A DNA stretch of 64,000 nucleotides from Strigamia acuminata (Eukaryota > Arthropoda > Chilopoda > Geophilomorpha > Linotaeniidae). The stretch spans positions 2,170,001 to 2,234,000 of the forward strand of contig OX442317.1 in assembly GCA_949358305.1 (NCBI GenBank), in the 5' to 3' direction. The notes under the pieces are model-generated. The model worked only from the letters and a program-made list of their open reading frames with translations, was not told the DNA's origin and did not search any database. A program made the translations under genes and the position numbers. Shown here one piece after another: positions 28,462 to 42,400 of the stretch (position 1 is its first letter; every line of letters starts with the position of its first letter).

Positions 28462-31400
28462 AAGCGAGCGAGAAAGGGGGTCCGGGCTCTCGGCGTATCG
28501 CCACTGCACCCACCGAGATAGGCGCAGGAGAGACGCCTGGTGCACGGCCGGAAAATAAAGGCTGACCTACACATTAATCGGAAAGGCAGCAGCAGGAAAT
28601 CAAAAGGCTTATCGCGACCAGACCACCGTTTCCCAGCCCAAACATCCATCGCCCAGACTCAGATAATAAGGCACTTTAATAATTCAGTAAGGAAATTGGC
28701 TTCTGCGCCACGTATTGAGGTGCAATGGGAGAAGATATGTGCCTGGACTCTACTCTATACACAACTCAAGACTCAACACTCACGACTCAGACTGGCTAAA
28801 TAAATGCCTGCTCGCTCTTTTTCTTTTTCCATTCACAATTCGATGGGTGAAGACAAACAATCCACTCAAACTTTTACAAGTGGTTTAAACTTTGATGTGT
28901 GTCGTCATGACAACAACATCCGCTCAAAGATTGTCGGCTGGAGGAGGGGAGATGCTTGGTCTTGTGCGCTTCGATCGCTTGTTTACCGCTGCCTTTGCCC
29001 ACAGTGCGGAAGAGCCGTTGCCTACAAGTCTTTTCTGTCAGATGAGAGAGAGAAAGAGACACAATGGTCTCACCGTCATGAGAGTAAAATAAGCCTAAGA
29101 GACGGCAATCGGAGGCCAATCGGGTCGGTGGTGGTGGTGGCCAACGGTCTGTTTGAAATGGTGTTCGTAGCAAATTCGGTTTTGATGTTATATTGCTTTT
29201 TATAATGCTACGGAGCTGCAATTTATTATCAACTCGGCCCGTTCGTTCTATTGATCGCTGGTAGAAGAAAGGAGGGGAAGAAAAAAAGTGAAACAGCGAG
29301 AACCGGATGAGAATTGCACGGACGAACCTTATCGGTTTGGTGGTTCGTGGCCTCTACTTTGTTGCGTTGTCCGAGAAACCCTCGAGTTTGAAACAGGAGG
29401 GGCCGGCGCCCTTGTCCTCAGAGGTCGCTGGTCGCCGCTGCCATTTGTCAGAGCTCACATTTAATGAGAAACAGAGCAAAGAAGAATGCAGTTGTGATGG
29501 ATGTTGCAAATTGTGCATTTTTTGAGTCGCAAAGCAGAAGCAAGAATTGGATGAGTTTGGAAATGAATGGCGGGAGGAAAATGCTGCGCTTGACCAATCG
29601 ATAGCCGTCAAAAACGTCCGAGTAAAATGCCAACAAGAAGATTAGACTTGGACGTTGCACGGATAAAAGATCGGACCAAAGCCACTTTCGCTTACCATCA
29701 AATTTTTACAACAGCAGGGCTGCAAAGTATAAACTGTATTGGATTAGTCAATCACAACAGAGGCGGAAACGCGAGGAAATCAATCACACGGGCTTAGTGG
29801 CGGCCACATTCCTCCAGAGCCCTGCTGTTTTCTCGCCCAATAAGCCCCTCGCACTCGAAATTTCTCCAATAGCAAACTTGCGTCATAAATTTCCTCTTGG
29901 TTTCGCTACCCCTTTAGCCAGCAATATCGACTCTATCGTGCCTTTGTCCAAACATGCAACTTTCCCTTTTCCTTTCCCCTCCTTGCGTGTCCTGTGACAT
30001 CAATGTGAAAAGATGTAACAAGTTCTTCATACGAGATTAGAGCTGTTTTTAACTGGGTTTTATTGATTTTTCTTCTTTTTATACTTGCCCCCCTTCCTTT
30101 CTCCTTTTTGACTTCCATTCCACTTATATTTAATAGCCTTCCATCAAGATCAATGGGCCTTCAATGGTGCAGTGCGAGCGACTGGTCAAAGTCAAGAAAA
30201 AAGCAATAAGACTCAGATGTGTGGCTTGGTCTTTCCTTGGCCTACCTTGGCAAAACACAAAAATCGTTTTATATATATATCACGGAGAAATTTCATCAAG
30301 AAATTCACTCGATTCGAGTCGAGTGAATGGTCCACGTCCATCTGCGCCAATAATGGTTTACTCACAAAGGTCAAACAAGTTGCAACGTAAACTTGCACAA
30401 ACTTCTCCTTTTCCCTTTTACGACACCTGCAAACCTTTTTACTCCAAAGAAATATATATATATAATATAATATATAATTTTCTCGCTTGGAAAAATCGGA
30501 AAAACAAAGAAAATGGAAAGAAATTTTTGCCTCGAAAATGAGTAAACAGTCAACACACTTCACAGGATTCTTTGCATAATTAACGAAGCGGGCATAATGA
30601 AGAAACAACATGCATAGATAATCAACAACTTTGGCTGTGTTGTGTATAAAGCTTTTGCTAACAGCAATTCAGTGTCAACAAAATGCACGCCATACAGAGC
30701 AGCGCTGCGCACCTCAAGGGTTGAAGAAAGTTTTCTTTGCAGAGACAAAGTTTGTTCGCACAACTTTTCCTTCTTATTTTCTTTTTCCTTTTCCTTTTGC
30801 AGCGCGAAACGTGATTCTCATCACATTTATCTCGTCCCATGTCATAATACAATCGCAGCTTGGATCTGTGCAATCCTAAGACGTCCCCGGATCAAGTTTT
30901 ACAAGACCTCGCGAGTGTGGCGTGCCCTACGCCTTTACACGAGGGCGCAGCAAGCAGCAACGCAACTTGCAAGATATAGTGACATTGCGATTGTCTAAGT
31001 GAAAAACTCATTAAGGAAGCAATCAAGCTGGCATGCAAAACAAGCCGCAATTTTAATTAAAATTTGTCATAGCAGCTCCGTGAAAAAGAAATTCCAACTT
31101 CACCTGACCTCGCAGCCCCTTTGACGCTGAGCAAAGTCGACTTATTCGACGAGAGAGAGAAGTAAGTTTCTTGTCGACACACCAAACAAGAAGAAACTTT
31201 ATATCTGAGTCACACACACTTGTAACTCGATTATACACTGTCCCGTTCTTCCGCACATGCTCATGCTAATTAGACGGAGAGCTGGGGCCAATTAACCAAC
31301 TCGTCGCGCCGAGAAGACTCGAGGGAGGGGTGCGGTTGCTCGGCTCCTGTATCCACCTCGCCCCTCTTCCCACCTCTTCTTGCACTTCGCCTTCGCTTTT

Positions 31401-32235
31401 CCCCCTTTCTTGCCATTTCAATTAAGAAGTTTGTAACTCGGTGACGAAAAAATCGTCATTGCTCCAGTTTATTTCCCTATTGACAATCCAAGCAACCGAG
31501 AAGAGAAGAGAACCGAGAGCCTTGGGCTCGTGCAAAAGCATATGCAAATGAAAAGCTTGATTAATTAACAACGTGCTAACAAGAAATAATTTTTACATTT
31601 TTTTTTTAATCTTGAAAATATAAAAATTGGAAAGGAAAAGTAAAAAAAATGTGAGAAGGGAAAAATCAGAGCTGAGAGAAATGATGAACTAATTGACTAC
31701 GGGGCAAATTAATTCCTTGTGCAGAAGCAAACAACGCGTACAAACAAAACATGTTTACCGACCACTCCTTGAAAAATTCCACGAGTTTTCCAAGAGAGTT
31801 AATAAACAAACATCATCAACTTCTTGCTGACCTCTCCCCTCCCCCTCCCCCTCCTTCTCCACCATCTCCCCCTTCGTCTGTGGTCAACTGACAGAGTGGG
31901 TTATAGTGGTGGTCATAACTGTGGTCGATTGCCTCGAGTGGTGGGGCCTTCTCGCCTTGATGGCTGTAACGCCTCTGTGATAATGGGAGGAGTAAATTTC
32001 CCGCCTTATCCCTCCACATCCTTGCCATTCCCTATCTGCTCCGTGCTTCAAAGTGTGTGCCCTTGCAATCATGACCATTATACTGCGAGATACACATATT
32101 TTTCTACTTCACTACACAACCCTTTGCAAGTTCTGGTCAGTTTGTTGGGGTGATTATCAGATAGTGTGGGAGGGAGGGCGACATTTTGATCATTCTCTGT
32201 CCTGGCAAAAGCAATGTTGTGTTGTAATTTTTAAA

Positions 32236-32267
32236 AAGAGAAAGAGAAAGAGAGAGAGAGAGAGAGG
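32236..32267. repeat. (GA)n microsatellite
   Basis: AAAGAG units grade into a pure GA run of about eleven dinucleotides. Confidence 0.9.
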
Positions 32268-33329
32268 GAAGAGCATCCAAGCGAGACCTCGACAGCAATG
32301 GATGGGTTTCAATCCCAAGCTATAATTGGAAGTCCATACAATTTATCGGTGGAGAAAAATTCCATGTGCCAACATTTGTCAGTCTGTGACATTTTGCTAA
32401 ATGAAATTGAAATCCGTGGAGCAAGTTAATGCCGGGACGCCTTAAATGTGCCAATATGTACCAATTGTACCGGTGTGTGGTGTGTGGACGGAAGGTCACG
32501 CAACAAACACTTGGACTTTGCTACACACCATCACAACAGCTGCGAATTTGCACATTCTGCGCGGAATTAATTTCAAACAATTTAATTTCTCATTCTACCA
32601 AAATTCAATTTCAAACGCAAAATGAAAAAAAAATAAATAAAAATGGCAATTAAATTGTTCTTTCTTTAATTCTTGAATAACCAACTTGGGCACCGTGCAC
32701 CCATTGGGTCGCTAAGACCCAACACGATATTGCGAAGGTTAATGGAGGCGGGTGTAAACTCCAGCATGGAACAGGGTCCGCCGAGCCAATGAAGATAAAG
32801 CATGCTGGGATATAGCTGTTATTATTATAATAACGCAGTGTGTTTGGAACGTGTTGGAAATCAATGTGAGGGGGAGTGGGGTGGAGGGGGGACGGACCAG
32901 TGGCTCGACTTTATCTGGATTAGATCAGTAATGACTCGCCTTTCCTAATGGCCTAGTTCTTGGACCACTTTTGCTCGATGACGTCCAACTCGGCTCGCTC
33001 ATATTCACTTTCCCTTTATGAATGGGGGAGGGAAAAAGTTTGCCTCTTATCTTCAGGGAAAAGAATAAAAATAAAAATAGGAAAAAATGAGAAAAATGGA
33101 AAAATATTGGGCTGCATTTGTTTACGTTAGATATCTTGACGAAAAGAGGCGAGTTGAGAGAAAGGGTTATGATACGAGGCGCAGTATCTCGCACTATTCG
33201 CACGGGGCTCCTTTATGAAGACTGAAGATGTCCGAAAGAGATAATGACACACCTATTCAGCGGTGTCACATAAGCAACAACAAGCGAAAAAATGGTAGGA
33301 AACCATTAAAAAATGTATATATCTACACG

Positions 33330-33356
33330 GAGAGAGAGAGCGAGAGAGAGAGAGAG
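33330..33356. repeat. (GA)n microsatellite
   Basis: GA run with a single C interruption. Confidence 0.9.
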
Positions 33357-34210
33357 GCGGAGAAAAATTGTGGCTTTGTTTTATTGATACATTACTCGAC
33401 GTGGTTCCGATCCGATGCCGTCGAGTCGTAGATCAAGCGCACAACACAGACTAATGCGAGCAATTCTCGTGTAGTGGTCCGCAGAGATACAGAAGCCAGT
33501 TCTCCAAACTTAGGATCGATTACTGTGTTTTATTCGACTCATTATTATTATTATTAGGATAGAAATGGGTCGGATTAAGTTGGAAAACGTATTGATTTTG
33601 CTTTGATTCTTGCCACGACGTAGTTTCCGGCAATATATTTTTTTATTTCCGACTTAAAAGGATTTTATTTGTATATTCTGCGGGCCAATCGCAATCTTAT
33701 ATACCTCGAGTTAAAGTAAAAACTTGTAGACAAATAAGTAGTTGTGTATTCGGCTTAATGTATTTTGATGCTCGTTGAACAAAGGTCAATTACGTCTCAT
33801 CCATCACTCGTGAAAATAATAAGCAATTGTGATTGTACAAAGCATTTATCAAGATATTGCGGCATTTGCCTTTTGCCTTTTGCTAAACACACAACGTGTT
33901 CAATTAATTAGAGACTAATCAGCGAAGGTTGGCCCCTCAATGACCGGCGCGATTTTTCACTGTTTGTGCGGTCTGAGACAGGAGGGAGAAGGTGAGACAC
34001 GTTGGACGCACCCCTTGATGGCTGGCAGCCTCATCAGAATGCAAGCAGCAGCGCGGCTGATCTGACATCTAATTCTGTGGCCAACCGCACGGGATGACAA
34101 ATCTAAGCAACGGACGCCCACGATTCCACATCTCCCCCTCTCTCTCTTTCTCTCTCTCTCCTTTCCATCACCCTCGCGCTTCCATTACTTCCCATGGGAA
34201 GGGGAATTAA

Positions 34211-34250
34211 ATATATAAAGTGCAATGATGGTCGAGACCTTCATCATCAA
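34211..34250 (+). promoter_or_regulatory. Possible core promoter (TATA box with weak initiator)
   Basis: ATATATAAAG starts at 34,211, and TCATCATCAA begins about 30 bases downstream where an initiator would sit. It follows a CT tract at 34,137-34,160. No coding exon is recognised downstream, so this is only a candidate, perhaps for a non-coding RNA. Confidence 0.25.
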
Positions 34251-34522
34251 CGTCGTTCGTTTGTGTGTGCACTAGAGTTTGGCAAAACGTATATCAATCG
34301 AACGCTATCACTCGTTTTCAACTGGTAATTTGCCCTAGGTGGGCGTTTGCGAGTGTTCTATCTGGCGTGTCATCAGTAGCCCACCCACGGTCCCGACCTG
34401 ACACTGGGCATTTGTCACGGGACAGGAACGGCATTAGGAAACGCGGCGTGCCCTCTTTCTCTCTCGACAAACCAAATTGAAGTCAAAAAGCTGCGATTGT
34501 GCTCACCTGCAGTGACGAAATA

Positions 34523-34557
34523 ACATAAAATAAAATAAAATAAAATAAAATAAAATA
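34523..34557. repeat. (TAAAA)n pentamer array
   Basis: About seven TAAAA units. The same pentamer recurs near 5,330, 43,067, 43,692 and 44,563. Confidence 0.9.
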
Positions 34558-37339
34558 GCTCGCGGACGAAGCAAAGAAAGAAATAAAAGTCGCGAAATTT
34601 TAATTGAAATTTTTAACGTTTCGTTGTATTTTTAAATGGAATTTGGCGCCTCTTTAATGTTTATAAATTGAAATTCCTCTAGCTGTGGTGGGTCCACTTC
34701 CATCAACTGGTTGTGTATTTTGGGCGCGTCCCAAAGCGCGTGTCCACAGACCTCGCGACCTATATGGGTGTCGTGTAGCAGTCGGATCGTGGGTGGTCCG
34801 CGTTTACAGTTTTTATTCACGCTTTTATAGCAGCGAGACCGATGCAAATCCTCTGTTTTGCACTCATTTGGGGGCTCAAAACGTAGTTTGCACAAATCAA
34901 AACGTCAAATTCCGTCCTTTAATTCTCTGCGCGTGTAAATAATTACACACAACCGCCATTCCTCACAAAACAAAACATTCAAAAATCACCGACGTCACCT
35001 TTTTTAATGATAGAAAGAAAATAATAAATCTGAAACTGGTTTTATGAAATAAAGTTGTTTTAGACGTTGCACGTTCGAATAACAGGTTATTTCGCACCTA
35101 TGAGTGCCTATCAAAGGTCACTCTCCATCTTTAAATTCTTCCAAACCAAACATTAAAATGCTATTTCTAATTTCTAATTTATAACATGAAAATGCAGATT
35201 GAAAACGGTGCGAGAAACGAGTCCATCGAAGGAAAAAATCAATTTGGAAAAGAGTTTTGAGTTAATAGAGAGAACATAAACAGGAGCGGAAACAAGGCGG
35301 ACCACTTCCGTTGCAAACCACGATTTCATAGAATTGTCGTGACCCGAACCCATTCGTCCACTCGGACAAAGGCAGCGCGAGTCGAGATTCAAGGCCTCGG
35401 AGCAAAAGGGTCGACGACGTGAACAAATCATAAGTCGTGGTCCGTCGACTGACCTCGAGTCGTCTGTCAGCTAAAGAGGTCGTGATTAGCGACCTGCACG
35501 ACAACACGAGCGGAGTTCGTATCGACTTGCATCCGATCCCAATATCAATTAATTAACGCAACTTAGACCGTCACCTCACTCCCGCAACCCTATTAACCGA
35601 CCACCGGGGCGCCTTGACTTGGCACCCGCCTCCGACTGACCACGAGCTCAAGGGTCGCAACCCGCGACTCACTTACTCTTTCCTACTCAACTACATATAC
35701 AATGAATTTAACTTTAAAAATTTTTTGAAACAATTTTCTTTCTTCTTTATTTCTTGCAGGGGTGGGAGAATTGTTCGATGTTGAAATATTCAAGCGAGGC
35801 AAAAAGTACGTGTGTGGGCGTCGCTTGATGCGATTGTCACTGCAGCGTCGCGATTCAATTGCAAGCAAGAAAGAGGAAAGCCGAATCAAGACGAGGCTGA
35901 TTCTCATACCTCACCTTTGACCTACTCTTCATTTTCTTCCCCCCATCTGTCCACCCCACACGTACGACTCATTCTAAACTTTAACAATTCTATTTTTTCT
36001 TTCTTTTCTTTCCTTTTCAGGAGTCGGATGGAGGTGGGAAAAGGAAACTAGCGCCGGTGCACGCACTGACTTCTTAACTCGTGATTTAATCATTTGTAAA
36101 AAAATAAAAAAAAATAAAAAAAATAATAAAAAATAAAAATCTTACCGGCTGAAACTTTATATATGTCGATCCTACCGTAGCTCGCTACAGATTCGTCCAA
36201 GGGTTTGGAACTCGAGACCCAATTTCGAGCGATCTATTGGTAAAAATGAGAAATTGGTTAATTTGTGAGAATTTTTCAAATTTTTGCCGAAATGGTGAAT
36301 AATGAGTTGATTCGCGTAACCTTTCGGGCACACCTGAACGTATTAGTGCGTGTACGGTGGTGAGGGGTAGAGCAGGTGAGCTGCCAGTGGCAATTAGCAA
36401 CGCATGGCTTAATGTGAGTTGCGTGGTTACCAATCGAATATAATTTATTCATAAAGCATTAAGGTTAGTGTATTATGGACATTTGAATATATCGATCTGG
36501 TGATTCAAACGCATCTTGAGTTACATCAAAACCAACTTAGGTTTAACACGCCAGTGTCTGATAAGTCGATCCTAGTCACGGGTCAAAGGTTTGCCGACCC
36601 CGGGTCACAAGGCCAATGCTATCTTTCTAAACATCATTACATCGACGACGAGCATTCGTTGATTCGTTCGTTTCGTTTCGTTTCGTCCGTTCATTCATTT
36701 TTAATCGCTCCGAATCGCCAGTTGGCATCTTGCAAACATTTTTCCTAAACATTTGCAATTTCCGCATTGATCGATACGAGTGTCACTCGAGGGACATGCA
36801 AAGAGGGAAAACCGGAGTGGGGGGGAAGTCGCGAGGTATCAGCAAGTGATAAAAATGGTCATCAAAAGCAGAAAATACGCCGAATCGATCGATCAGTTGG
36901 AAACAAAAGCAGAAGACGCGCGAGAGGAAGTGCCACTTTAATCCGGCATTTATAACACGAGTTGGATCAACAGATTTGAGCAATTTGCAATTGTCAGACG
37001 GTGCTGCTTGTGCTTGCCCCTCTACTCTTCCATTCGGCTGTTTTGAATTGCAAACGACATGATAATGAGCTTTAATTAATCGCTCCGCATCCACAAAATG
37101 ACAAACAACGCCGAGGGAACGAGAGAACGCCAGTCAGGTACAGCAAACACCGATCGATATCGGTCTACATAAAACTGGACTCGACAAACAACCTTTTTTC
37201 TCTCTTTTCTCCCATTTTTTCCACTCTATTTTACTGCATATGTCGAGAAATGAGTTTGGAGTTTTGAGGGTGGCAAAACGCAACTCCACAGGTGACTCGC
37301 GATCAATTACGGCGCACCTGTGCCCGCATTGGCATGACG

Positions 37340-37363
37340 AGAGAGAGAGAGAGAGAGAGAGAG
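37340..37363. repeat. (GA)n microsatellite
   Basis: Uninterrupted run of about twelve GA dinucleotides. Confidence 0.9.
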
Positions 37364-39400
37364 GCACAGGTGTGTCCAAATCATTGCCCCTCCGTGTAGT
37401 AATTGGGATGTGTACAAAGTGGTTGCGGTCGTCCGTATCGATTTTCAATATCGCAATATTTGAGGCATGCACGCGTTGGCTGTCGCTGTCGCGTCGCTGC
37501 AGACAACTCTTTACCCACTTTTATCACGGCCAACATGTAAATGTGGCGAGTCAAAGATGGACGGTGTCGGGGAAGAGGAAAGACGTCGTCTTAGTAGATA
37601 AAGTCACTGTCTGTCTGTCCTTTAAGGGCTTTCGATAAGACAACATTTCCCCACGAGGCACGTTGACGTTTCACTAGTGTGCAAATGTATGCGCAGTGAA
37701 GTGAACTTTTTTCTTAAGGGGGCGACTGGGCGAATGAAGTATATACGGGGGGAGGTTGAGCACTTATTAAATATTTGCGCATGTGAAATGTGATGAATTA
37801 AATATGATTTCAAATGGAGTTGTGTTTAGGGATGATGCACGGTCCCTCGCAAAGACAAACAAAAACGTTTCCGGGAAATTGATTTTCAACCTCCGCGAGA
37901 AAGCGCGAGACGACGGCGAGATTTTTAATTCTCATTTTCCAAATGCGCCGAAATAAAACGTCAGCCTTTTGTGCGCGCGTGGGGGCCAAGTGTGAAGGGT
38001 TTCCTTTCATTTACACACAAGATGGATACCGGTACAACGGAAACGCGAAGGCGACTAAGTAAAGTTAACGGCGGGAACGCGGGGGCGAGCGTCCGTATGA
38101 ATATGCATCGTGTTTCCTGCTCCATCCATCTTGGTTTTGGCAAGCGATAAGACCGAGCCACTCACCACCATCACTCGAAAGCGAAGCTGGATGCTGCACG
38201 TACACAGAAATGGAAGGCACAAGTAGACTCTGCTCCCCCCCCCCATCCCTCCCCTTCCCTTCACTACTTTTCCCTTCACACGAGAAAAGTCAAGGTCCTC
38301 GTCATTTGCATTCTTCACCCAAGGGACGCGCCACAACGTTATTATCCCACCCTCCGACATCCCCCTTTCTCCATCCTCGTATCTATGACGGACGCTTCAA
38401 CGCGAAAACACATTATACACGTCAAGAAGAGTGAGAGGGGAATGCGGAGGAGGGTGGGTCACCAGACACCCCTTCTTCTCATCGAGGGCACTGCGGGGCT
38501 ATCGGCCTTCTTCCTTCTCTCACCAAATATGCATCTATGACACGATCAACGCGTCTCTTTTCGACTCTTGCTCACATTGGCGTTTCACGCATCTCTTCTC
38601 TTCTCTCCTCTCCTCTCCTCTTCTCCCTCCAACCACACTGACCGCATTATGGAAATACAACTTTCCCCACACAACCGCAAAGCCGTCATTGATTTCTCGA
38701 TTGCCGACCGCCAGTCTCTCTCTCTCTCTCCCGCTCGCTCTTTACAACGTGACAATTTCCAACTGCGATGTTTATCCCTGTGCAAAATAACAAGGACGAT
38801 GGGATGTTTTCAGCTGACTCACTCGCGGCCGCATTAAAATGCCAAGACACGCTTTTCACTTAGCTCTTATTAACATCCCCGACAGGTGGAAAGAAAGCGC
38901 AGGTGTCCACCAACACCAAAAAAAATATTTTTATTTTTTTTCATTTTAAAAAAAAAATTATTATTATTTTTATATATATAAATATAAATCGAGGAGGATT
39001 TTTTGTGGAGGCCCCGTCGATTGAAAAAACACACAAACTTGCAACTCGTTTATAAAAGTTTTGCAACATAAAGCGATAAATAATAGGGCATGCGTGTTGT
39101 TGAAAGGGAGACCCGCCACTCTTTTGCTACCAAATGCGCAGGTGAATGGTCTCTTTTAAAACGGGCCTCGGCTCTTTTCTCTGCATCTTTACGAGCTCGG
39201 ATAAGGAGAAAGAAGGCATATACTAAATTCCCCCTCCCCTTCTTGTATAAATATCTTATATAGACGCCTCATTTCCATATGTTTGACCAACACACGCCTC
39301 GCACAATCACGCACAAAACCAATATATACGGGGACTGGACTCTAGTCTGTACACCGATCCCCGCACACACATTCTAAGGAGTATCGAGTATCTTCACTCG

Positions 39401-42400
39401 GCTGACGTCATTTGTGTGACCAATCTGGGATTTTATGCTCGGGTGACGTCATGAGATTATTGGAGATTGGGGGGACTGAATTTTGAAGGGGATTTTTTTT
39501 TTTCAGTTGGAGTTGGTGGTAATGATGATGATGTTTATTGATTGTGTGTTTGTTGTTGTTTTCCGCTGTCTTCCAATCAATGGCTGAGTGGAGTGGAACA
39601 GCAAACACGCGCCTTTTGGAAAAAGCCTCGTTACTAGATGCGTTTAGTCACGATCGTTGGGCATTTCGTTACAACGGGGCTTACGCGTGTAAGGATGCGC
39701 GTGATAAATGGCAAATGTGTAGTGTGACTAATGTATGGATTTAAGTGAAAGAAATGGCGAATTCGGATGGATTGAGCGGACAAATAAAAAAAAATAATCA
39801 ATTTTTAATCGATTGGGTGGTAAAAAAAAATTAGAAAATATAAAAATCGTAAAAACAATGCTAGTTTTCAACGAAAATGGACTTTTTATTATTTTTCTTC
39901 AAATTTTTGTTTCATTTTATGAGGGGGGAATAACGGGAAATGATGATTCAGATTGCGCAGACGTGAGAAATCAAAGTTAATCACTTGAGCATTGTTGATT
40001 ACTCAGTGTAAAATGCAATTTAGGCACCTGTCCATATATAAAACCGAGAATTAATTCGTTTTAGCACCGGAAACGAAGGCGGACAGTCCATAAACATTTT
40101 CCGTTTTCCTGTCGAAGAGGAAACGCTCGGGAAAACGCAATTCATTCGTTTCCAATTTTGCTTGTTGCGTTTCCGTTAGTTTCGAAAAGAAAGAGTGGAA
40201 ATCAAAACCCCGCACTCGAAAAGTGTGGGAATGTGACGCAAGCAGACGTAAATCTGGGCCCGGCCTTTATTTTAATTGGCTTTTTTTTTAATACCTGTTC
40301 CCCATTCCAAACCCGCTCTCTAAACACGATAATTGAGAACGCGAACGCACTCAACCACAAGATTGTCTGTTTCCTTGGGAACAAATGTCTCTCCACCCCG
40401 CTTGACACACTCCAAACATCATCATCATCGTCACATGATACAAAACCGCAATTTGATCAACGTTTTATCAACAAAAAGCCCCGAAACGACCAACAAATGT
40501 CAATTTTTAATAAAAATTAATTTAAAAAAATTAATTTTTATATTTTGACACGTTAGATGATGGCCGGAAATGCAGTTTGTGTGCATGCAAATGGTGAAGG
40601 AGAGTGACAGCGGACACTCAGTCGCTGACTGGGTTAATTGGTTTGAAAGTACGAGTGAAATATATGGGAAAAGTTGTTGGTTTCCGGTTCCAGATTTGAG
40701 TGTGCAGACCGTTCATTAAGGGGCGTAATTTAATTCAATCACGAACGATCGGAGAAAAGGAGTTGTTTTCAGGTGCGAAATAAGTCAAGGCCAACAAATT
40801 AATGACTATGCAAAATGGACGTTAAGCATCCTCCTCCTACTCCCCTTCTAGACTTTTGCAACTAAGGGGTCGTGTGACCTTTATCGGATTGCTTGCCAAC
40901 TCGCCTAAATGGACTCGGTCGGGTCTACAACCCTTTTATTGGTCAAGGAAAAGGAATTTTTACTCGTGCAACTGCGACATTCAACATTTTATTTGTAAAA
41001 GTGAGACAAATCTCGCCTTTCTTAAAATTAGCCATTTTGACGCAAATTTATGAAAAACTTACTTTGCGAAATTCGAACTTGATGAGTAAAAATGCAAAAT
41101 CGCAATTTCATGACTAAAAATGCGAAATTTTTAATTTCTTAAATGTACATAAATCGATTTAAAATAATTTGCAAAATAATTAGTATTGTTTTTAGAAATA
41201 AGTTTTAGTTTTGTTTTGTTTCCCTTTAACAATTTTTGTGTCTGCGTTGGTTGGAAACCGAGACAGGGTGAGTGTTAAATCCAGGCGGACTTTTCGTCTC
41301 TTTATCTCTTTGACGAGTTGTAGTCGGCTGTTGACGCGTGAACGCGTCCAAAGAAGCGATCTGAATGGAGTGTGGATATTTTATTGATGGTAGAGGATTT
41401 GCCAAACTGACAGCCGATTGCGCGCAAAGCCGAGCGTGTATGACGAAGACAGGCAACAAGATTTCCAATTTTCTTAATCGATTCGCACCACTATCGGCAT
41501 TAATTTACTCGTAAACGCCCCCACACTCACCCTCGACGCGGCCCGCACCCCCGCCACACCTGCGAGCGTGTTACACCTTTGTCGCGCGCCTTAATTACAC
41601 ACCAGGTCGCTTTTGCCAGTAAAACATGCAGCAACCTCTGCTATTTGCCTCCGTCGAGGGGGAAGGGGGACCCGCGGCTGACCTTCGTGCACGTGACGCG
41701 AGAAATAATGGAAAATGACACACAGCCACTAAATCACAGACCAGATAAATCATTCCAAAGGTCTACACCTCGTTATAAGCAACTTGTTCAGACGCATGTC
41801 TAGTGGAGGAAGGAGCCAAAAATGCACGCTCGTTCCTTATCGTTCATTTACATGTCAATTCACATCGCTTGTCATCCCATTCCCGGATGTGATGCACCCT
41901 TTCAACTTCGCCGTCCTAAATCGTGTTGGCAATTATTTTGACACTGATTAGCAAAAATTAAAATAACTGTTCAACGCAATCGTGCCAATTAAACTCAATT
42001 TTCGACTCGGGATCCAAAAAAATGCCCCAATTCCTAGAAAAACCAAAAACCAACAAAATACGACTCTGCAGTGGTTTGATTCCATATAACGAAATAATAT
42101 ATTTTTGAACCATATATGGGTGCTTTTGGTTTTACAGCCAAATTCAAAATGGCTAACTGGCACACGTTAGATCAGATTGTTACAATGCTTGCAGGTGAAG
42201 CATCCACCATCAAAAAACGTGAGTGAAAGCAGAATTGTGCTGACAGATGTGGGTCAAAATTCGTTGATTGGGTGAAAATGAGGAATTTTAATTGCCGTTT
42301 ACTCAGAAAACTCAAAACCCAACTATAAACGGACTCAAAAACGAAATAATGACCCACGTTGTCTGTTCTGTGAAGGTCTTTCGTGTAATTTGCACGTTTT

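Larger units (their letters stand above)
26101..31600. other. Non-coding stretch
   Basis: No gene recognised. It holds a G-quadruplex-type repeat at 26,128-26,166, a CCCTT repeat at 27,728-27,769, a GTGC run near 28,285-28,300 and a GA tract at 28,436-28,461. There is an A/T dinucleotide patch near 30,450-30,478. Overlapping open frames at 28,144-28,650 and 30,640-31,000 lie on both strands and match nothing I recognise. Confidence 0.5.
31601..39400. other. Non-coding stretch with clustered GA tracts
   Basis: No gene recognised. GA/CT tracts lie at 32,236-32,267, 33,330-33,356, 34,137-34,160, 37,340-37,363 and 38,715-38,730. There is a TAAAA pentamer array at 34,523-34,557 and a TTTCG repeat near 36,664-36,685. 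TATA-like words occur at 34,211 and 39,246. The minus open frame at 34,632-34,895 ends in an acidic peptide that looked briefly protein-like but has no recognisable family. Confidence 0.5.

Noticed and set aside
28144-28558. Overlapping ~133-codon frames on both strands
   Set aside because: Caused by GA/CT tracts and locally high GC; the peptides are SLSLSLS and RERERE repeats.
34632-34895. Minus-strand frame with acidic end (MEVDPPQLEEF) as an exon
   Set aside because: The last part looks protein-like, but there is no family match, and it does not resemble the missing ARB2A C-terminus.
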